DNA of 64,000 bases, taken from contig DKZG01000011.1 of NCBI GenBank assembly GCA_002493595.1, positions 1-64,000 on the forward strand, given 5' to 3'. This document shows positions 33,900 to 43,294 of the stretch, piece after piece. How positions within the stretch are numbered: the first letter of the stretch is position 1; every line of letters starts with the position of its first letter. The notes below the pieces were generated by a model. It saw nothing but the letters and a program-made list of their open reading frames with translations, made no database searches and was not told where the DNA came from. Source of the stretch: Ruminococcaceae bacterium UBA7080 (lineage in GTDB: Bacteria; Bacillota; Clostridia; Oscillospirales; Acutalibacteraceae). A program made the translations under genes and the position numbers.

Positions 33900-35333
33900 T
33901 TGGACAAGTATAAAAAGCTGGCATCAAATACAATCATATTTGCAATCGGCACTTTTTCCTCAAAAATATTGTCGTTTCTTTTAATGCCCTTTGTTACACA
34001 TATGATGACGACAAGCGATTACGGTTCTGCTGATTTGATACAGCAGACTGTTAATGTGCTTATTCCTATTGTTACGCTTCAGGTGAACAGTGCGGCACTT
34101 AGGTTTTCTTTAGATAAAGCCAAGAGAAAGTCGGATGTATTGACAGTTGGCGTGAGAACCACAATAATAGGCTTTCTTGTGTTTTTACTTTTTGCATACC
34201 CGATAAGCTTGATTAAAATTAACGATTTTGCACTTGGTGAATATATTGTTCTTATTTACGTGTTTGTGTTGATTTCAGGATTCAGACAGCTTTGCCAGCA
34301 GTTTGTACGCGGCAGCGGACGAGTTAAGCTGTATGCCATTGACGGAATTATTGCTACAGCAACAACACTGCTGTTTACGTTTATTTTTCTTGCTCCACTG
34401 AAAATGGGTGTTACAGGCTATATTTTGGCAATAATTGCATCAGATGCCTGCTCAATTATATTTTTCACGGTTACGGCAAAACTTTATAAGGGTATAAGAC
34501 CGCATCTTATGGAAAAGGGAATAACAGGACAAATGCTTAAATACTGTGTTCCTCTTATTCCTACGGTTATTTTATGGTGGATTATCAATGTGTCGGATAG
34601 ATATATGATAACCTATTTTGTAAATTCATCGGCTAATGGTCTTTATACGGCTGCATCAAAAATACCTAATTTTGTTATTCTGTTTTCACAGATATTTATT
34701 GACGCTTGGCAGCTTTCGGCAGTGGATGACTCTGATAAAAGAGGACGGGCGCGTTTCTTTTCAAAAGTATTTCGTGTTTACAGCGGCGGTGTTTTCGCTG
34801 TTGCTTCCGTGCTTATTTTATGCTGCCAGTTGTTTACTAAAATTCTTGTGGCGGATTCTTATTATGAGAGCTGGCAGTTTGTGCCGATACTTATTATTGC
34901 AACGACGTATTCCTGCATAGTAAATTTTTTGGCGTCAGTCTATATGGCAGAGAAAAAATCATTGATGGCCCTTCTGACTGCCTCGTCAGGTGCTGTTACA
35001 AATTTAGTTTTAAATTTTGTCTTTATACCTAAAGTAGGTGCTAACGGAGCAGCAATTGCTACGGTATGTGCCTTTCTTATGGTTTTCATAACAAGAGGGC
35101 TTAACACGAGAAAATATATTAAAATAAATTTCCAGCTTCCGACGATGATTATAGAGACTGTTGTGCTTATTATTCAGAGTGCGCTTATGCTGTGGCTGAA
35201 GTCAGGTGCGTTGTTATATATCCTTGAAATTGCGCTTCTGGGCTTTATGATTCTGCTTAATATGCGCCCCATAAAAGAGTTATTTGGACTTATTTGCGCA
35301 AAATTCCTTAAAAGGGGCAAAAATAAATCCTGA
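33900..35333 (+). CDS. polysaccharide flippase (Wzx/MOP superfamily)
   Basis: A 477-residue protein with about 14 hydrophobic segments. It begins YKKLASNTIIFAIGTFSSKI and LSFLLMPFVTHMM, the standard start of oligosaccharide flippases, and ends in a short basic tail. Such proteins move lipid-linked glycans across the membrane for capsule, teichoic acid or similar polymers. No glycosyltransferases are adjacent, so the glycan is unknown. The start is TTG, supported by AAAGGAG nine bases upstream. Confidence 0.88.
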   Translation: MDKYKKLASNTIIFAIGTFSSKILSFLLMPFVTHMMTTSDYGSADLIQQTVNVLIPIVTLQVNSAALRFSLDKAKRKSDVLTVGVRTTIIGFLVFLLFAYPISLIKINDFALGEYIVLIYVFVLISGFRQLCQQFVRGSGRVKLYAIDGIIATATTLLFTFIFLAPLKMGVTGYILAIIASDACSIIFFTVTAKLYKGIRPHLMEKGITGQMLKYCVPLIPTVILWWIINVSDRYMITYFVNSSANGLYTAASKIPNFVILFSQIFIDAWQLSAVDDSDKRGRARFFSKVFRVYSGGVFAVASVLILCCQLFTKILVADSYYESWQFVPILIIATTYSCIVNFLASVYMAEKKSLMALLTASSGAVTNLVLNFVFIPKVGANGAAIATVCAFLMVFITRGLNTRKYIKINFQLPTMIIETVVLIIQSALMLWLKSGALLYILEIALLGFMILLNMRPIKELFGLICAKFLKRGKNKS

Positions 35334-35343
35334 TTATTTACTA

Positions 35344-35372
35344 TTGCAAAAACTCGCATTTTAGTATATAAT
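35344..35372 (+). promoter_or_regulatory. promoter of glgP
   Basis: TTGCAA, a 17-base spacer and TATAAT. A GGAGG ribosome site precedes the ATG at 35428. Confidence 0.75.
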
Positions 35373-35427
35373 GAACAAAGAGTTCAAATAAAAGAGCACT
35401 AAATAAAAAATATTTTGGAGGATTTGT

Positions 35428-37944
35428 ATGAAAAAAATGACTGTTTCGCAAGCTAAGAAAGCTATAGGCGATAAGCTGAGCCATTTCTTCGGTGTGGATC
35501 CTGCAGCTGCGACGAATAAACAATACTATAAAGCAGTAGCTATGATAGTTCGTGATATGCTGTCAGAAATGAACAGTGAATTCCGCCATGAGGCAAAGGG
35601 ACAGGACTCAAAAGAAATTTATTATCTTTGTATGGAATTTCTTATGGGCCGTTCTTTAAAGAATAATCTTTACAATCTTGATTTAACGGATACTTTTGAT
35701 GAGGCACTTAAGGCGTATGATGTAAAGCTTGATAAGCTTTATGACGAGGAGTCCGATGCAGGTCTCGGAAACGGCGGTTTGGGCAGATTGGCTGCATGTT
35801 ATCTGGATGGACTGGCAACAAACGGATTTCGTTCAATGGGTTATTCCATTCGATATGAGGCCGGTATATTTAAACAGAAGCTTGTTGACGGCTGGCAGAC
35901 CGAGCTGCCTGATTTTTGGCTTCCGGGCGGTGATGTATGGCTGGTTCCACGTGAGGAAAGAGCTGTTGAGGTTAAGTTTGAAGGCTGGATAGAGGATAGC
36001 TGGGATGGTGATTATCATCATGTTGAGCATAGAGATTGCAACACAGTGATTGCTGTTCCTTATGATATGTATGTTTCGGGTAAGGGCAAGGGCGTTTCAC
36101 GTCTTCGTCTTTGGGCTTCAAGAAAGCCTGAACTTGACATGGGCCTTTTTAATTCAGGTTCATACATCAAGGCTATGGAGCAATCAGCAATGGCAGAGGC
36201 TATTTCAAAAGTGCTTTATCCTGCAGACAATACGCAGGAGGGCAAGTCTCTGAGACTTCGTCAGCAGTATTTTCTTGTCTCTGCTTCAATACAGGATATT
36301 ATTCAGCGTCATCTTACACGCTATGGTACGCTGGATAACCTTCCCGAGAAGGTTGCAATTCACATTAATGATACGCATCCTACAATGGCTATTCCGGAAC
36401 TTATGCGCATTATGCTTGATGAATGCGGCTATGCTTGGGATACAGCATGGAGTATTGTTACGAAGACCGTAGCTTATACAAATCATACTGTAATGAAGGA
36501 AGCGCTTGAGTGCTGGAGCGAGGATTTATACAGAAGACTGCTCCCGAGAATTTATGAAATAACAAAAGAAATTGACAATCGTTTTCGTGCATATGTATGG
36601 GGAATAACGCATGATGCTGACAAGGTTGAGCGAATGGCTATCGTTTCAGGCGGAGTTGTACGAATGGCAAATCTCTGCGTGGCAGGTTCACATTCCGTTA
36701 ACGGCGTATCGGCACTGCATTCTGAAATTCTTAAGGAAACGGTGTTTAATGATTTCTACACTATAACCCCTGATAAATTTAAAAATGTAACCAATGGTAT
36801 TGCTTTCAGACGCTGGATTTGTCAGTCAAATCCGCTGCTTACTGATTTTATCACTGAGCTTATCGGTGATGGCTTTATCACAAAGAGCGATGAGCTGCTA
36901 AAGCTTCGTGATTACAAAGATGATAAACAGGTGCTCGACAGAATTCGTGCAATTAAACTTGCCAATAAAGAGCGCTTTGCAGATATTATAAAAAAGAAAA
37001 ACGGAATTGAGGTTGATCCTGCATCTATTTTTGATGTTCAGGTTAAGCGTCTTCATGAGTATAAAAGGCAGCAGCTCAATGTTCTCAATATTATTGCCGA
37101 GTATCAGATGCTTAAAGCTAATCCAAGCATGGATTTTGAACCGAGAACTTATATTTTCGCTTCAAAGGCAGCGCCCGGCTATTTTATGGCAAAGAAGATT
37201 ATTGAGCTGATTGATGCACTTGCCAAGGTTGTAAATGACGATCCTGATATTAAGGGCAGAATAAAGATTGTATTTATGGAGGATTACAGTGTATCCCTTG
37301 CTGAGGCTCTTATGCCTGCAGCTGACATTTCCGAGCAGATTTCACTTGCCGGCACTGAAGCCTCGGGTACAGGCAACATGAAGCTTATGCTTAACGGTGC
37401 TGTTACATTGGGAACCATGGACGGTGCAAACGTGGAAATTTATGATGCTGTAGGAGAGGATAATATATTTATCTTCGGTCTTACAACACCCGAGGTTGAC
37501 CAGCTGAAAAGAAATGGATATAATCCGTTGGAGTATATCAGTAACAATCCTGTTCTTAAGGATGCAATTGATTTTATCGGCGGCGGCGTTAACGGTAAAC
37601 AGTTTGGAGAAATCACGTCATCACTTATCCATGTTGATCAGTATATGGCACTGGCCGATTTTGCAGATTATCAGAAAGCACAGCAGATTTCTGCACAGAT
37701 TTACAGAGATAAAGAACGTTTCGCCAAAATGTCTCTTATGAATATAAGCGGTGCAGGTGTTTTCAGTGCTGATCGTTCAATTATGGACTATGCCAATACA
37801 ATTTGGCACACCAAACCCGTTTTGTTCAGCGAGGCAAAGCCAAAATCTGCTAAAAAAAGTGTGCCGGCAGTGTCTAAGCCCATAAAGGCTGACAAAAAGA
37901 CAACGGTTAAAAAAACAGCAAAAAAAACTGCTAAAAATAAATAA
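35428..37944 (+). CDS. glgP: glycogen/starch (maltodextrin) phosphorylase with a lysine-rich tail
   Basis: An 838-residue phosphorylase that releases glucose 1-phosphate from alpha-1,4-glucans. Signatures are EIYYLCMEFLMGRSLKNNL, GLGNGGLGRLAACYLDGLA, the substrate loop HINDTHPTMAIPELMR, and EASGTGNMKLMLNGA, where the Lys (about 651) binds pyridoxal phosphate. The catalytic core ends near residue 800. The remaining ~35 residues are a Lys/Ala/Thr-rich histone-H1-like tail (KSAKKSVPAVSKPIKADKK onward), not part of the usual family. A GH13 amylase follows, which points to glucan breakdown. Confidence 0.95.
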   Translation: MKKMTVSQAKKAIGDKLSHFFGVDPAAATNKQYYKAVAMIVRDMLSEMNSEFRHEAKGQDSKEIYYLCMEFLMGRSLKNNLYNLDLTDTFDEALKAYDVKLDKLYDEESDAGLGNGGLGRLAACYLDGLATNGFRSMGYSIRYEAGIFKQKLVDGWQTELPDFWLPGGDVWLVPREERAVEVKFEGWIEDSWDGDYHHVEHRDCNTVIAVPYDMYVSGKGKGVSRLRLWASRKPELDMGLFNSGSYIKAMEQSAMAEAISKVLYPADNTQEGKSLRLRQQYFLVSASIQDIIQRHLTRYGTLDNLPEKVAIHINDTHPTMAIPELMRIMLDECGYAWDTAWSIVTKTVAYTNHTVMKEALECWSEDLYRRLLPRIYEITKEIDNRFRAYVWGITHDADKVERMAIVSGGVVRMANLCVAGSHSVNGVSALHSEILKETVFNDFYTITPDKFKNVTNGIAFRRWICQSNPLLTDFITELIGDGFITKSDELLKLRDYKDDKQVLDRIRAIKLANKERFADIIKKKNGIEVDPASIFDVQVKRLHEYKRQQLNVLNIIAEYQMLKANPSMDFEPRTYIFASKAAPGYFMAKKIIELIDALAKVVNDDPDIKGRIKIVFMEDYSVSLAEALMPAADISEQISLAGTEASGTGNMKLMLNGAVTLGTMDGANVEIYDAVGEDNIFIFGLTTPEVDQLKRNGYNPLEYISNNPVLKDAIDFIGGGVNGKQFGEITSSLIHVDQYMALADFADYQKAQQISAQIYRDKERFAKMSLMNISGAGVFSADRSIMDYANTIWHTKPVLFSEAKPKSAKKSVPAVSKPIKADKKTTVKKTAKKTAKNK

Positions 37945-37954
37945 ATTAAAAAAG

Positions 37955-37982
37955 ATAGACACGGTAATTTAACCGTGTCTAT
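37955..37982 (+). terminator. hairpin between glgP and the GH13 gene
   Basis: An 11-base perfect stem (atagacacggt / accgtgtctat) with a 6-base loop. The T-run is poor, so partial readthrough into the next gene is likely. It may instead be an RNA-processing or stability hairpin. Confidence 0.5.
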
Positions 37983-37999
37983 TGACGATTGAGGATATT

Positions 38000-39859
38000 A
38001 TGCCGGTTTTTAATTCAAGAGATAAAGAGTACAAGTCAATCATTTCAGCTATCGCTACGGATGAAAAATGCAAATTTCGCATTATTGTTCCGCGTGACTG
38101 CAGATGCAGCAGTGCTTCTCTTGCAGTTACAAAAGATGGTGAGAGTACTGTAAATTACGGTATGTTCTGGGCCGGTATGTGCGGTGATCATCACGAATAC
38201 TGGGAGCTGCACTTTTCTGCCACAACTGCGGGTCTTTATTTTTATCATTTTGAGCTTGAAACTCCGTGGGGAAAGAGCTTCGTTATGCATGTCGGAAATG
38301 GAATAGGTGATTTTTCTGCACTGGGTACTGAATTTCAGCAGACTGTGTACGATAAGAAATTTCAAACGCCTGCGTTTCTGAAAGGCGGGATCATTTATCA
38401 AATTTTTCCCGACCGATTTTACAATTCCGGTCAAAAAAAGAAAAATGTTCCCTCTCAGCGTGTAATGCGTGAATGGGGTGAAGAACCTTATTGGCGTGAA
38501 GAACAAATGAACGGCGTTTGGAATAACGACTATTTCGGCGGTGATCTTAAGGGTGTTGAGGAAAAACTGGAGTATATTTCTTCATTGGGCGTAAGCTGTA
38601 TTTATATTAATCCGATATTTGAAGCACATACCAATCACAGATATGATACTGCCGATTATGAAAAAATCGACAGCTTGCTTGGCAGTGAGCAGGATTTGAA
38701 ATCACTTTGTAAAACTGCTGAAGAGAAGTATGGCATATCCATTATTTTGGATGGCGTATTCAGTCATACCGGATGCGACAGCAAGTATTTTAATATGTAT
38801 AACAGATACAATACACTCGGTGCATATAACAGCAGGGAAAGCAAGTATTTCAGCTGGTATAAGTTTGTTAATTATCCTACGGAGTATCATGCTTGGTGGG
38901 GCATTAAATTGTTGCCTGAGGTTATTGAAGAGGACGAGAATTACCGCGAATATATTTGCGGTCAAAACGGAATTCTGCGCAAGTGGCTTAGATGCGGTAT
39001 TGCAGGATGGCGCCTTGATGTGGCAGATGAGCTTCCGGATATATTTCTTGATGATTTGCGAAAAGCTGTTAAGGCAGAAAAGGATGACGCTGTTATTATC
39101 GGCGAAGTGTGGGAGGATGCTACGAATAAATTTGCATACGGACAGCGCAGAAGATACCTTCTGGGCAGTCAGCTTGACTCGGTAATGAACTATCCTTTTG
39201 CAGATGCTATTCTTAATTTTGTACGCTTTGGTCACGGCGAGCATTTTTTTGATGCCGTAATGAGCGTTGTTGAGAATTACCCGCCTCAAGTATTAAATAT
39301 TCTTATGAACCATATCGGTACTCATGATACCGAGCGTGCTATTACCAGATTAGCCGGAGCAGAGAATGCAGGAATGGGGCGTTGCTGGCAGTATGAACAT
39401 AATGTTCTCGGAACCAATGATTATCTTAAAGGGATATCGATGATGAAAATGGCATCGCTCATTCAGTTTACACTTCCCGGTGTTCCTTCTATTTATTACG
39501 GTGACGAAATAGGCATGCAGGGAATGAAGGATCCATTTAACCGTGCTTGTATGACTTGGGATAATCAAAATCAAGAGCTGCTTAAATGGTATAAAAAATT
39601 AGGCCAAATCAGAAAAGGTTTAAAAGTGCTTGCTGAAGGGGAATTTGTACCCGTGTTTTGTAATCATTCAGTTATTGCTTATGAACGCGTGGGAAAGGAC
39701 TGCAGTGTGCTGATTGCTGTTAATAATGAGGATTGTGAAGCAGAAGTGACTGTAGGCGATAAGTGGAGCAATGCTTATCCTGTATTGGATTTTAAATGTG
39801 AGAATGGTGTTATCCTTCTGCCGCCTCACAGATATACTGTTTTAAAAATAATAAATTGA
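38000..39859 (+). CDS. GH13 alpha-amylase family enzyme (neopullulanase/cyclomaltodextrinase-like)
   Basis: A 619-residue cytoplasmic glycosidase without signal peptide. An N-terminal beta domain (about 1-120) is followed by the (beta/alpha)8 barrel: IIYQIFPDRF, the region GVSCIYINPIFEAHTNHRYD, nucleophile Asp in GWRLDVADE (about 338), acid Glu in IIGEVWED (about 369) and Asp in IGTHDTER (about 441). The C-terminal beta domain closes it. The N-domain and cytoplasmic location suggest hydrolysis of maltodextrins or cyclodextrins. I chose ATG 38000 because GAGGA precedes it; the TTG at 37982 lies in the hairpin. It partners glgP in glucan use. Confidence 0.9.
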   Translation: MPVFNSRDKEYKSIISAIATDEKCKFRIIVPRDCRCSSASLAVTKDGESTVNYGMFWAGMCGDHHEYWELHFSATTAGLYFYHFELETPWGKSFVMHVGNGIGDFSALGTEFQQTVYDKKFQTPAFLKGGIIYQIFPDRFYNSGQKKKNVPSQRVMREWGEEPYWREEQMNGVWNNDYFGGDLKGVEEKLEYISSLGVSCIYINPIFEAHTNHRYDTADYEKIDSLLGSEQDLKSLCKTAEEKYGISIILDGVFSHTGCDSKYFNMYNRYNTLGAYNSRESKYFSWYKFVNYPTEYHAWWGIKLLPEVIEEDENYREYICGQNGILRKWLRCGIAGWRLDVADELPDIFLDDLRKAVKAEKDDAVIIGEVWEDATNKFAYGQRRRYLLGSQLDSVMNYPFADAILNFVRFGHGEHFFDAVMSVVENYPPQVLNILMNHIGTHDTERAITRLAGAENAGMGRCWQYEHNVLGTNDYLKGISMMKMASLIQFTLPGVPSIYYGDEIGMQGMKDPFNRACMTWDNQNQELLKWYKKLGQIRKGLKVLAEGEFVPVFCNHSVIAYERVGKDCSVLIAVNNEDCEAEVTVGDKWSNAYPVLDFKCENGVILLPPHRYTVLKIIN

Positions 39860-39877
39860 TTAAATTATAATAAATAT

Positions 39878-39910
39878 AAACACCTCGGTTAAAATATAAC
39901 CGAGGTGTTT
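39878..39910 (+). promoter_or_regulatory. 13-base hairpin that includes the spoVAD ribosome site
   Basis: Perfect arms (aaacacctcggtt / aaccgaggtgttt) with a 7-base loop, then tatt and the ATG at 39915. The only plausible ribosome site, GAGGTG (39902-39907), is in the right arm and would be masked in the folded RNA. The same hairpin may end the GH13 transcript. Confidence 0.65.
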
Positions 39911-39914
39911 TATT

Positions 39915-40916
39915 ATGCACATGAAAGGAAAAACAATATTTTTTGATTCGCCGCCTATTATTACAGGCCATGCAGGCGTAGTCGGCAAAAAAGAGGGAGA
40001 AGGCCCGCTTGCACAGGATTTTGACGCTATTTTTGAAGATACATCCATGGGTCAGCAGTCTTATGAATTGGCAGAGTCTGCAATGCTTCATGATGCCATT
40101 ATCAGAGCGCTTTCCAATGCAGGCAAAAGTCCTTCCGAGGTTGATTTTATTTTAAGCGGTGATTTGCTTGACCAATGTATGGGTTCAGCTTTTGCACTAA
40201 AGGATTTAGAGGTACCTTCCATTGGACTTTTTGGTGCCTGCTCCACAATGGCACTTTCGCTTTCCGTCGGTTCAATGCTGGTTGATGCCGGAGCAAAATG
40301 TATTGTGGCAGGAACATCAAGCCACTTCTGTTCGTCGGAAAGGCAGTTTCGCTTCCCGCTTGAATACGGCGGTCAAAGACCTCCGAGTGCTCAGTGGACC
40401 GTGACCGGTGCAGGCAGTGCAGTTGTTGAGCAGCAGGGTGACGGCATAAAAATCAAAGCTGTTCAAATCGGAACAATAACCGACCTTGGCATTACCGATG
40501 CCAATAATATGGGCGCTGCTATGGCACCTGCTGCGGCAAGGACTATAAGTGATTTTTTGAGGGACACGAACACAAAACCGCAAAACTATGATTTGATATT
40601 AACCGGTGATTTAGGGTTCACAGGGACTGAGCTTTTGTATGAACTGATGCAGCAGGAATATAAAACGAAGCTGGAAGGCTATCATCGTGACTGCGGTATG
40701 ATGATTTTTGATCTTAAGGAACAGGATGTTAATTCAGGCGGGTCAGGCTGTGGCTGCAGCGGCAGTGTGCTTTGCTCACATATTCTTAAGAATATGAAAA
40801 AAGGAAAGCTTAAGAAAGTTTTGTTCGTTGCTACGGGTGCACTTATGTCACCTACTTCAAATAAACAGGGCAATCCCATTCCCGGTATTGCGCATGCTGT
40901 TTTGCTTGAGAGGTGA
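39915..40916 (+). CDS. spoVAD: stage V sporulation protein AD
   Basis: A 333-residue thiolase-fold protein: KTIFFDSPPIITGHAGVVGK and KKEGEGPLAQDFD at the start, FGACSTMALSLSVGSMLVDAG in the middle, then GTSSHFCSSERQFRFPLEYG, typical of SpoVAD. In Bacillus it is part of the SpoVA channel that loads calcium dipicolinate into the spore and binds dipicolinate. The other genes of the usual spoVA cluster are not beside it; the end of spoVAC is at the far right of this window. The start at 39915 is fixed by GAGGTG seven bases upstream. Confidence 0.93.
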   Translation: MHMKGKTIFFDSPPIITGHAGVVGKKEGEGPLAQDFDAIFEDTSMGQQSYELAESAMLHDAIIRALSNAGKSPSEVDFILSGDLLDQCMGSAFALKDLEVPSIGLFGACSTMALSLSVGSMLVDAGAKCIVAGTSSHFCSSERQFRFPLEYGGQRPPSAQWTVTGAGSAVVEQQGDGIKIKAVQIGTITDLGITDANNMGAAMAPAAARTISDFLRDTNTKPQNYDLILTGDLGFTGTELLYELMQQEYKTKLEGYHRDCGMMIFDLKEQDVNSGGSGCGCSGSVLCSHILKNMKKGKLKKVLFVATGALMSPTSNKQGNPIPGIAHAVLLER

Positions 40917-40920
40917 TAGG

Positions 40921-41079
40921 ATGAAGAATTTTAATAATATCAAGCTTCTCAGTTCCTTCAGAGAAATATCAAATGTGCTTGACATCATTTCTAATGCAAT
41001 ACGAATTTTCGCATTTGTTTTAATAATTATCCAGGGTATACTTTTAGTCAGAGATGTTAAGAAAACCGAAACAAAATAA
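40921..41079 (+). CDS. small single-span membrane protein
   Basis: A 52-residue frame starting four bases after spoVAD, with GAGAGGTGATAGG upstream. It has a hydrophilic start, one hydrophobic helix (about residues 28-45, AIRIFAFVLIIIQGILLV) and a basic end. I do not recognise it. Close linkage suggests co-expression with spoVAD during sporulation. Confidence 0.6.
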   Translation: MKNFNNIKLLSSFREISNVLDIISNAIRIFAFVLIIIQGILLVRDVKKTETK

Positions 41080-41093
41080 AATATAGCTATTAT

Positions 41094-41145
41094 ACAGCAC
41101 AGCCATTAGCACAATATTTTGCCAATGGTTGTGCTGTTTGTATAT
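41094..41145 (+). terminator. terminator after spoVAD and the small gene
   Basis: Stem acagcacagccatt / aatggttgtgctgt (one G-U pair) with a loop of 16 bases, followed by a T-rich run. Confidence 0.75.
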
Positions 41146-41155
41146 TTGTATATAT

Positions 41156-41190
41156 TGTAAATTTTATGTTTATCCTGTAAATTTTATGTT
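41156..41190. repeat. 15-base direct repeat, 20-base period
   Basis: tgtaaattttatgtt occurs at 41156-41170 and 41176-41190, two helical turns apart, upstream of the M15 peptidase gene. A small stem (gcatttt / aaaatgc, 41191-41208) follows. Spacing on one DNA face suggests a tandem regulator site. Apart from a doubtful 11-codon frame at 41258, the rest of 41080-41390 shows no gene. Confidence 0.5.
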
Positions 41191-41390
41191 GCATTTTTTG
41201 CAAAATGCTGTTTTGATGGCGAAATTATGTATAATAATTTTAAAAAGAGGTGTTAGGATGCAGATATCAACTGTCCGCAGGTATTCAAAGTGATGAAAAG
41301 CTGTTTTTTATTTGTAATATTTTATAAAACTTAAATGCAGTTGAAAGCAAATGATGCAATTTAAGGATGAAAAGAGCAGAGGGTGATTTT

Positions 41391-42170
41391 TTGCATAAGA
41401 ATAGTAAAGTGTCAAAAGAGCAGAGTGCAGCGAGGCTCGGATATGCAATTTGTGTTGTTTTTGCGGCAGCGTTTGTTTTTATTGTGATAGGAATTGTATT
41501 ACCCAATTCGGCACAGAATAAAGAAACACCTTATATCAGTACCGAACACAGTGAACCTTCTTCAAAAAATAATTCGGCATCCACAGATAATCATTCATCC
41601 AAAGCAACAGAAAAAACGCCATGGAATTTGATTTTGGTAAACCGGTGGAATACATTGCCTGATGATTATAAAATAACTTTAAAACAACTGCAAAATGGAT
41701 TGAGTGTTGACAAAAGATGCTATAAGGATTTACAAGATATGATGAATGACTGTCGAGCAAATGGTTTAAGTCCGGTGATATGTTCTGCTTACCGTAGTAT
41801 GGACAAGCAGATTGCATTGTTTGATAAACAGGTCAACAAGTGGCTTGCAAAAGGATATTCACGTCAAAAGGCAGAGCAGGAAGCCGCAAAGCTTGTGGCG
41901 GTTCCGGGAAGCAGTGAGCATCAGCTTGGGCTTGCCATGGATATAGTTGATATTTCAAACCAAATACTGGATGAGCGTCAGGAGAATACCGATGTGCAGA
42001 AATGGCTGATGAAAAACAGCTGGAAATACGGTTTTATTCTTCGCTATCCGACTGATAAAAGTGATATTACGGGAATAAGCTATGAGCCTTGGCATTATCG
42101 TTATGTAGGAAAAAAAGCAGCTAAAGAGATTTATGAAAGAAATATTTGTCTTGAAGAATATTTAACTTGA
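41391..42170 (+). CDS. D-alanyl-D-alanine carboxypeptidase (VanY-like, peptidase M15B)
   Basis: A 259-residue membrane-anchored peptidase. One membrane segment (about 18-40) leads to a Ser/Thr-rich linker and the M15B domain: VICSAYRSMDKQIALFDKQV, zinc ligands in GSSEHQLGLAMDIVD (His, Asp) and EPWHYRYVG (His). It trims the terminal D-Ala from peptidoglycan stem peptides outside the membrane. I prefer the TTG at 41391 because AGAGGGTGA is five bases upstream; the ATG at 41367 has AAGG touching it. The choice changes only eight residues. Confidence 0.88.
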   Translation: MHKNSKVSKEQSAARLGYAICVVFAAAFVFIVIGIVLPNSAQNKETPYISTEHSEPSSKNNSASTDNHSSKATEKTPWNLILVNRWNTLPDDYKITLKQLQNGLSVDKRCYKDLQDMMNDCRANGLSPVICSAYRSMDKQIALFDKQVNKWLAKGYSRQKAEQEAAKLVAVPGSSEHQLGLAMDIVDISNQILDERQENTDVQKWLMKNSWKYGFILRYPTDKSDITGISYEPWHYRYVGKKAAKEIYERNICLEEYLT

Positions 42171-42225
42171 TAAAGAAGGAATTTTTTTACAGCGATGGTT
42201 ATATTATCAATACTGCTTCGCCAAT

Positions 42226-42262
42226 AAAAAACGAGCAAATCTCAAAAGATTTGCTCGTTTTT
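42226..42262. terminator. bidirectional terminator between peptidase and galE
   Basis: A 16-base perfect stem (aaaaacgagcaaatct / agatttgctcgttttt) with a 4-base loop and runs of A and T at its ends. Confidence 0.9.
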
Positions 42263-42277
42263 GTATCATAAATATTT

Positions 42278-43294
42278 TTAATCGGGGTAACCGTTTGGGT
42301 TTTGGCTCTGCCATCTCCAGCTGTCTTCACACATTTCATCAATTCCTCTTTCGGCTTTCCAACCAAGCTCATCAAGAGACTTTTTAGGATCGGAATAGCA
42401 AGTTGCAATATCACCTGTACGGCGCGGACCGATTTTATAAGGGATTTTAACACCGGATGCCTTTTCAAATGCATTGACAAGGTCAAGTACGGAGTAGCCG
42501 TCACCTGTGCCGAGATTGTATATGAAGAGTCCGTTTGTATCCGAAATTTTATCAACTGCTTTAAGATGGCCAAGTGCCAGGTCAACAACGTGGATATAAT
42601 CACGAACGCCTGTGCCGTCGGGTGTATCGTAATCGTTGCCCCATACGTTAAGGTATTCTCTTTTGCCGATAGCAACCTGAGTAATATAAGGCATAAGATT
42701 GTTAGGAATTCCATTGGGATCCTCACCCATAGTGCCGCTTTTATGTGCACCGATAGGATTAAAGTAACGCAGCAGACAGATTGACCATTCGCTGTCCGAT
42801 ACATATAAATCCTTAAGAATACACTCAATCATAAATTTTGTTCTGCCGTATGGATTTGTTACTCCGCCGACCTCCATATCCTCAGTAAGAGGTGATATAT
42901 TGTTCATTCCGTAGACAGTGGCTGATGAAGAAAATACAATTTTTTTACAGCCGTGCTTTCTCATAACATCAAGCAGAACAAGAGTTCCGTTAACATTGTT
43001 ATCAAAATATTCAAGCGGTTTTTCAACGCTTTCGCCTACAGCCTTAAGTCCTGCAAAATGAATGACTGAGTCAATGCTTTCGTTTTCGAAAATTTTGCTC
43101 AGACCTTCAGCATCACGGATATCGCATTTATAAAATTTGAAATCCTTTCCCACCAGAGCTTTGATTCTGTCATAAGAGCTTTTTTTGCAGTTGTATAGAT
43201 TGTCAACGACAACAACTTCAGTTCCTGCATTCATAAGCTCAACGCAAGTGTGTGAACCGATGTAGCCTAAGCCGCCTGTTACTAATACTGACAT
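42278..43294 (-). CDS. galE: UDP-glucose 4-epimerase
   Basis: A 338-residue SDR-type epimerase. The NAD-binding GGLGYIGSH is at the N-terminus, the catalytic pair in SSSATVYG (Ser) and NPYGRTK (Tyr, Lys), and RYFNPIGAHKSG follows, as do DYDTPDGTGVRDYIHVVDLA and the C-terminal DELGWKAERGI. It interconverts UDP-glucose and UDP-galactose for sugar use and surface glycans. GGAGG stands eight bases before the ATG. It is 109 bases downstream of proS on the same strand. I see no terminator in that gap, so readthrough from proS is possible. Confidence 0.95.
   Translation of the reverse strand: MSVLVTGGLGYIGSHTCVELMNAGTEVVVVDNLYNCKKSSYDRIKALVGKDFKFYKCDIRDAEGLSKIFENESIDSVIHFAGLKAVGESVEKPLEYFDNNVNGTLVLLDVMRKHGCKKIVFSSSATVYGMNNISPLTEDMEVGGVTNPYGRTKFMIECILKDLYVSDSEWSICLLRYFNPIGAHKSGTMGEDPNGIPNNLMPYITQVAIGKREYLNVWGNDYDTPDGTGVRDYIHVVDLALGHLKAVDKISDTNGLFIYNLGTGDGYSVLDLVNAFEKASGVKIPYKIGPRRTGDIATCYSDPKKSLDELGWKAERGIDEMCEDSWRWQSQNPNGYPD

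Noticed and set aside
41258..41293. An 11-codon frame (MQISTVRRYSK) with an AGAGGTG site before it
   Set aside because: Very short, no family or codon evidence; it may be a leader peptide but cannot be supported from the sequence.
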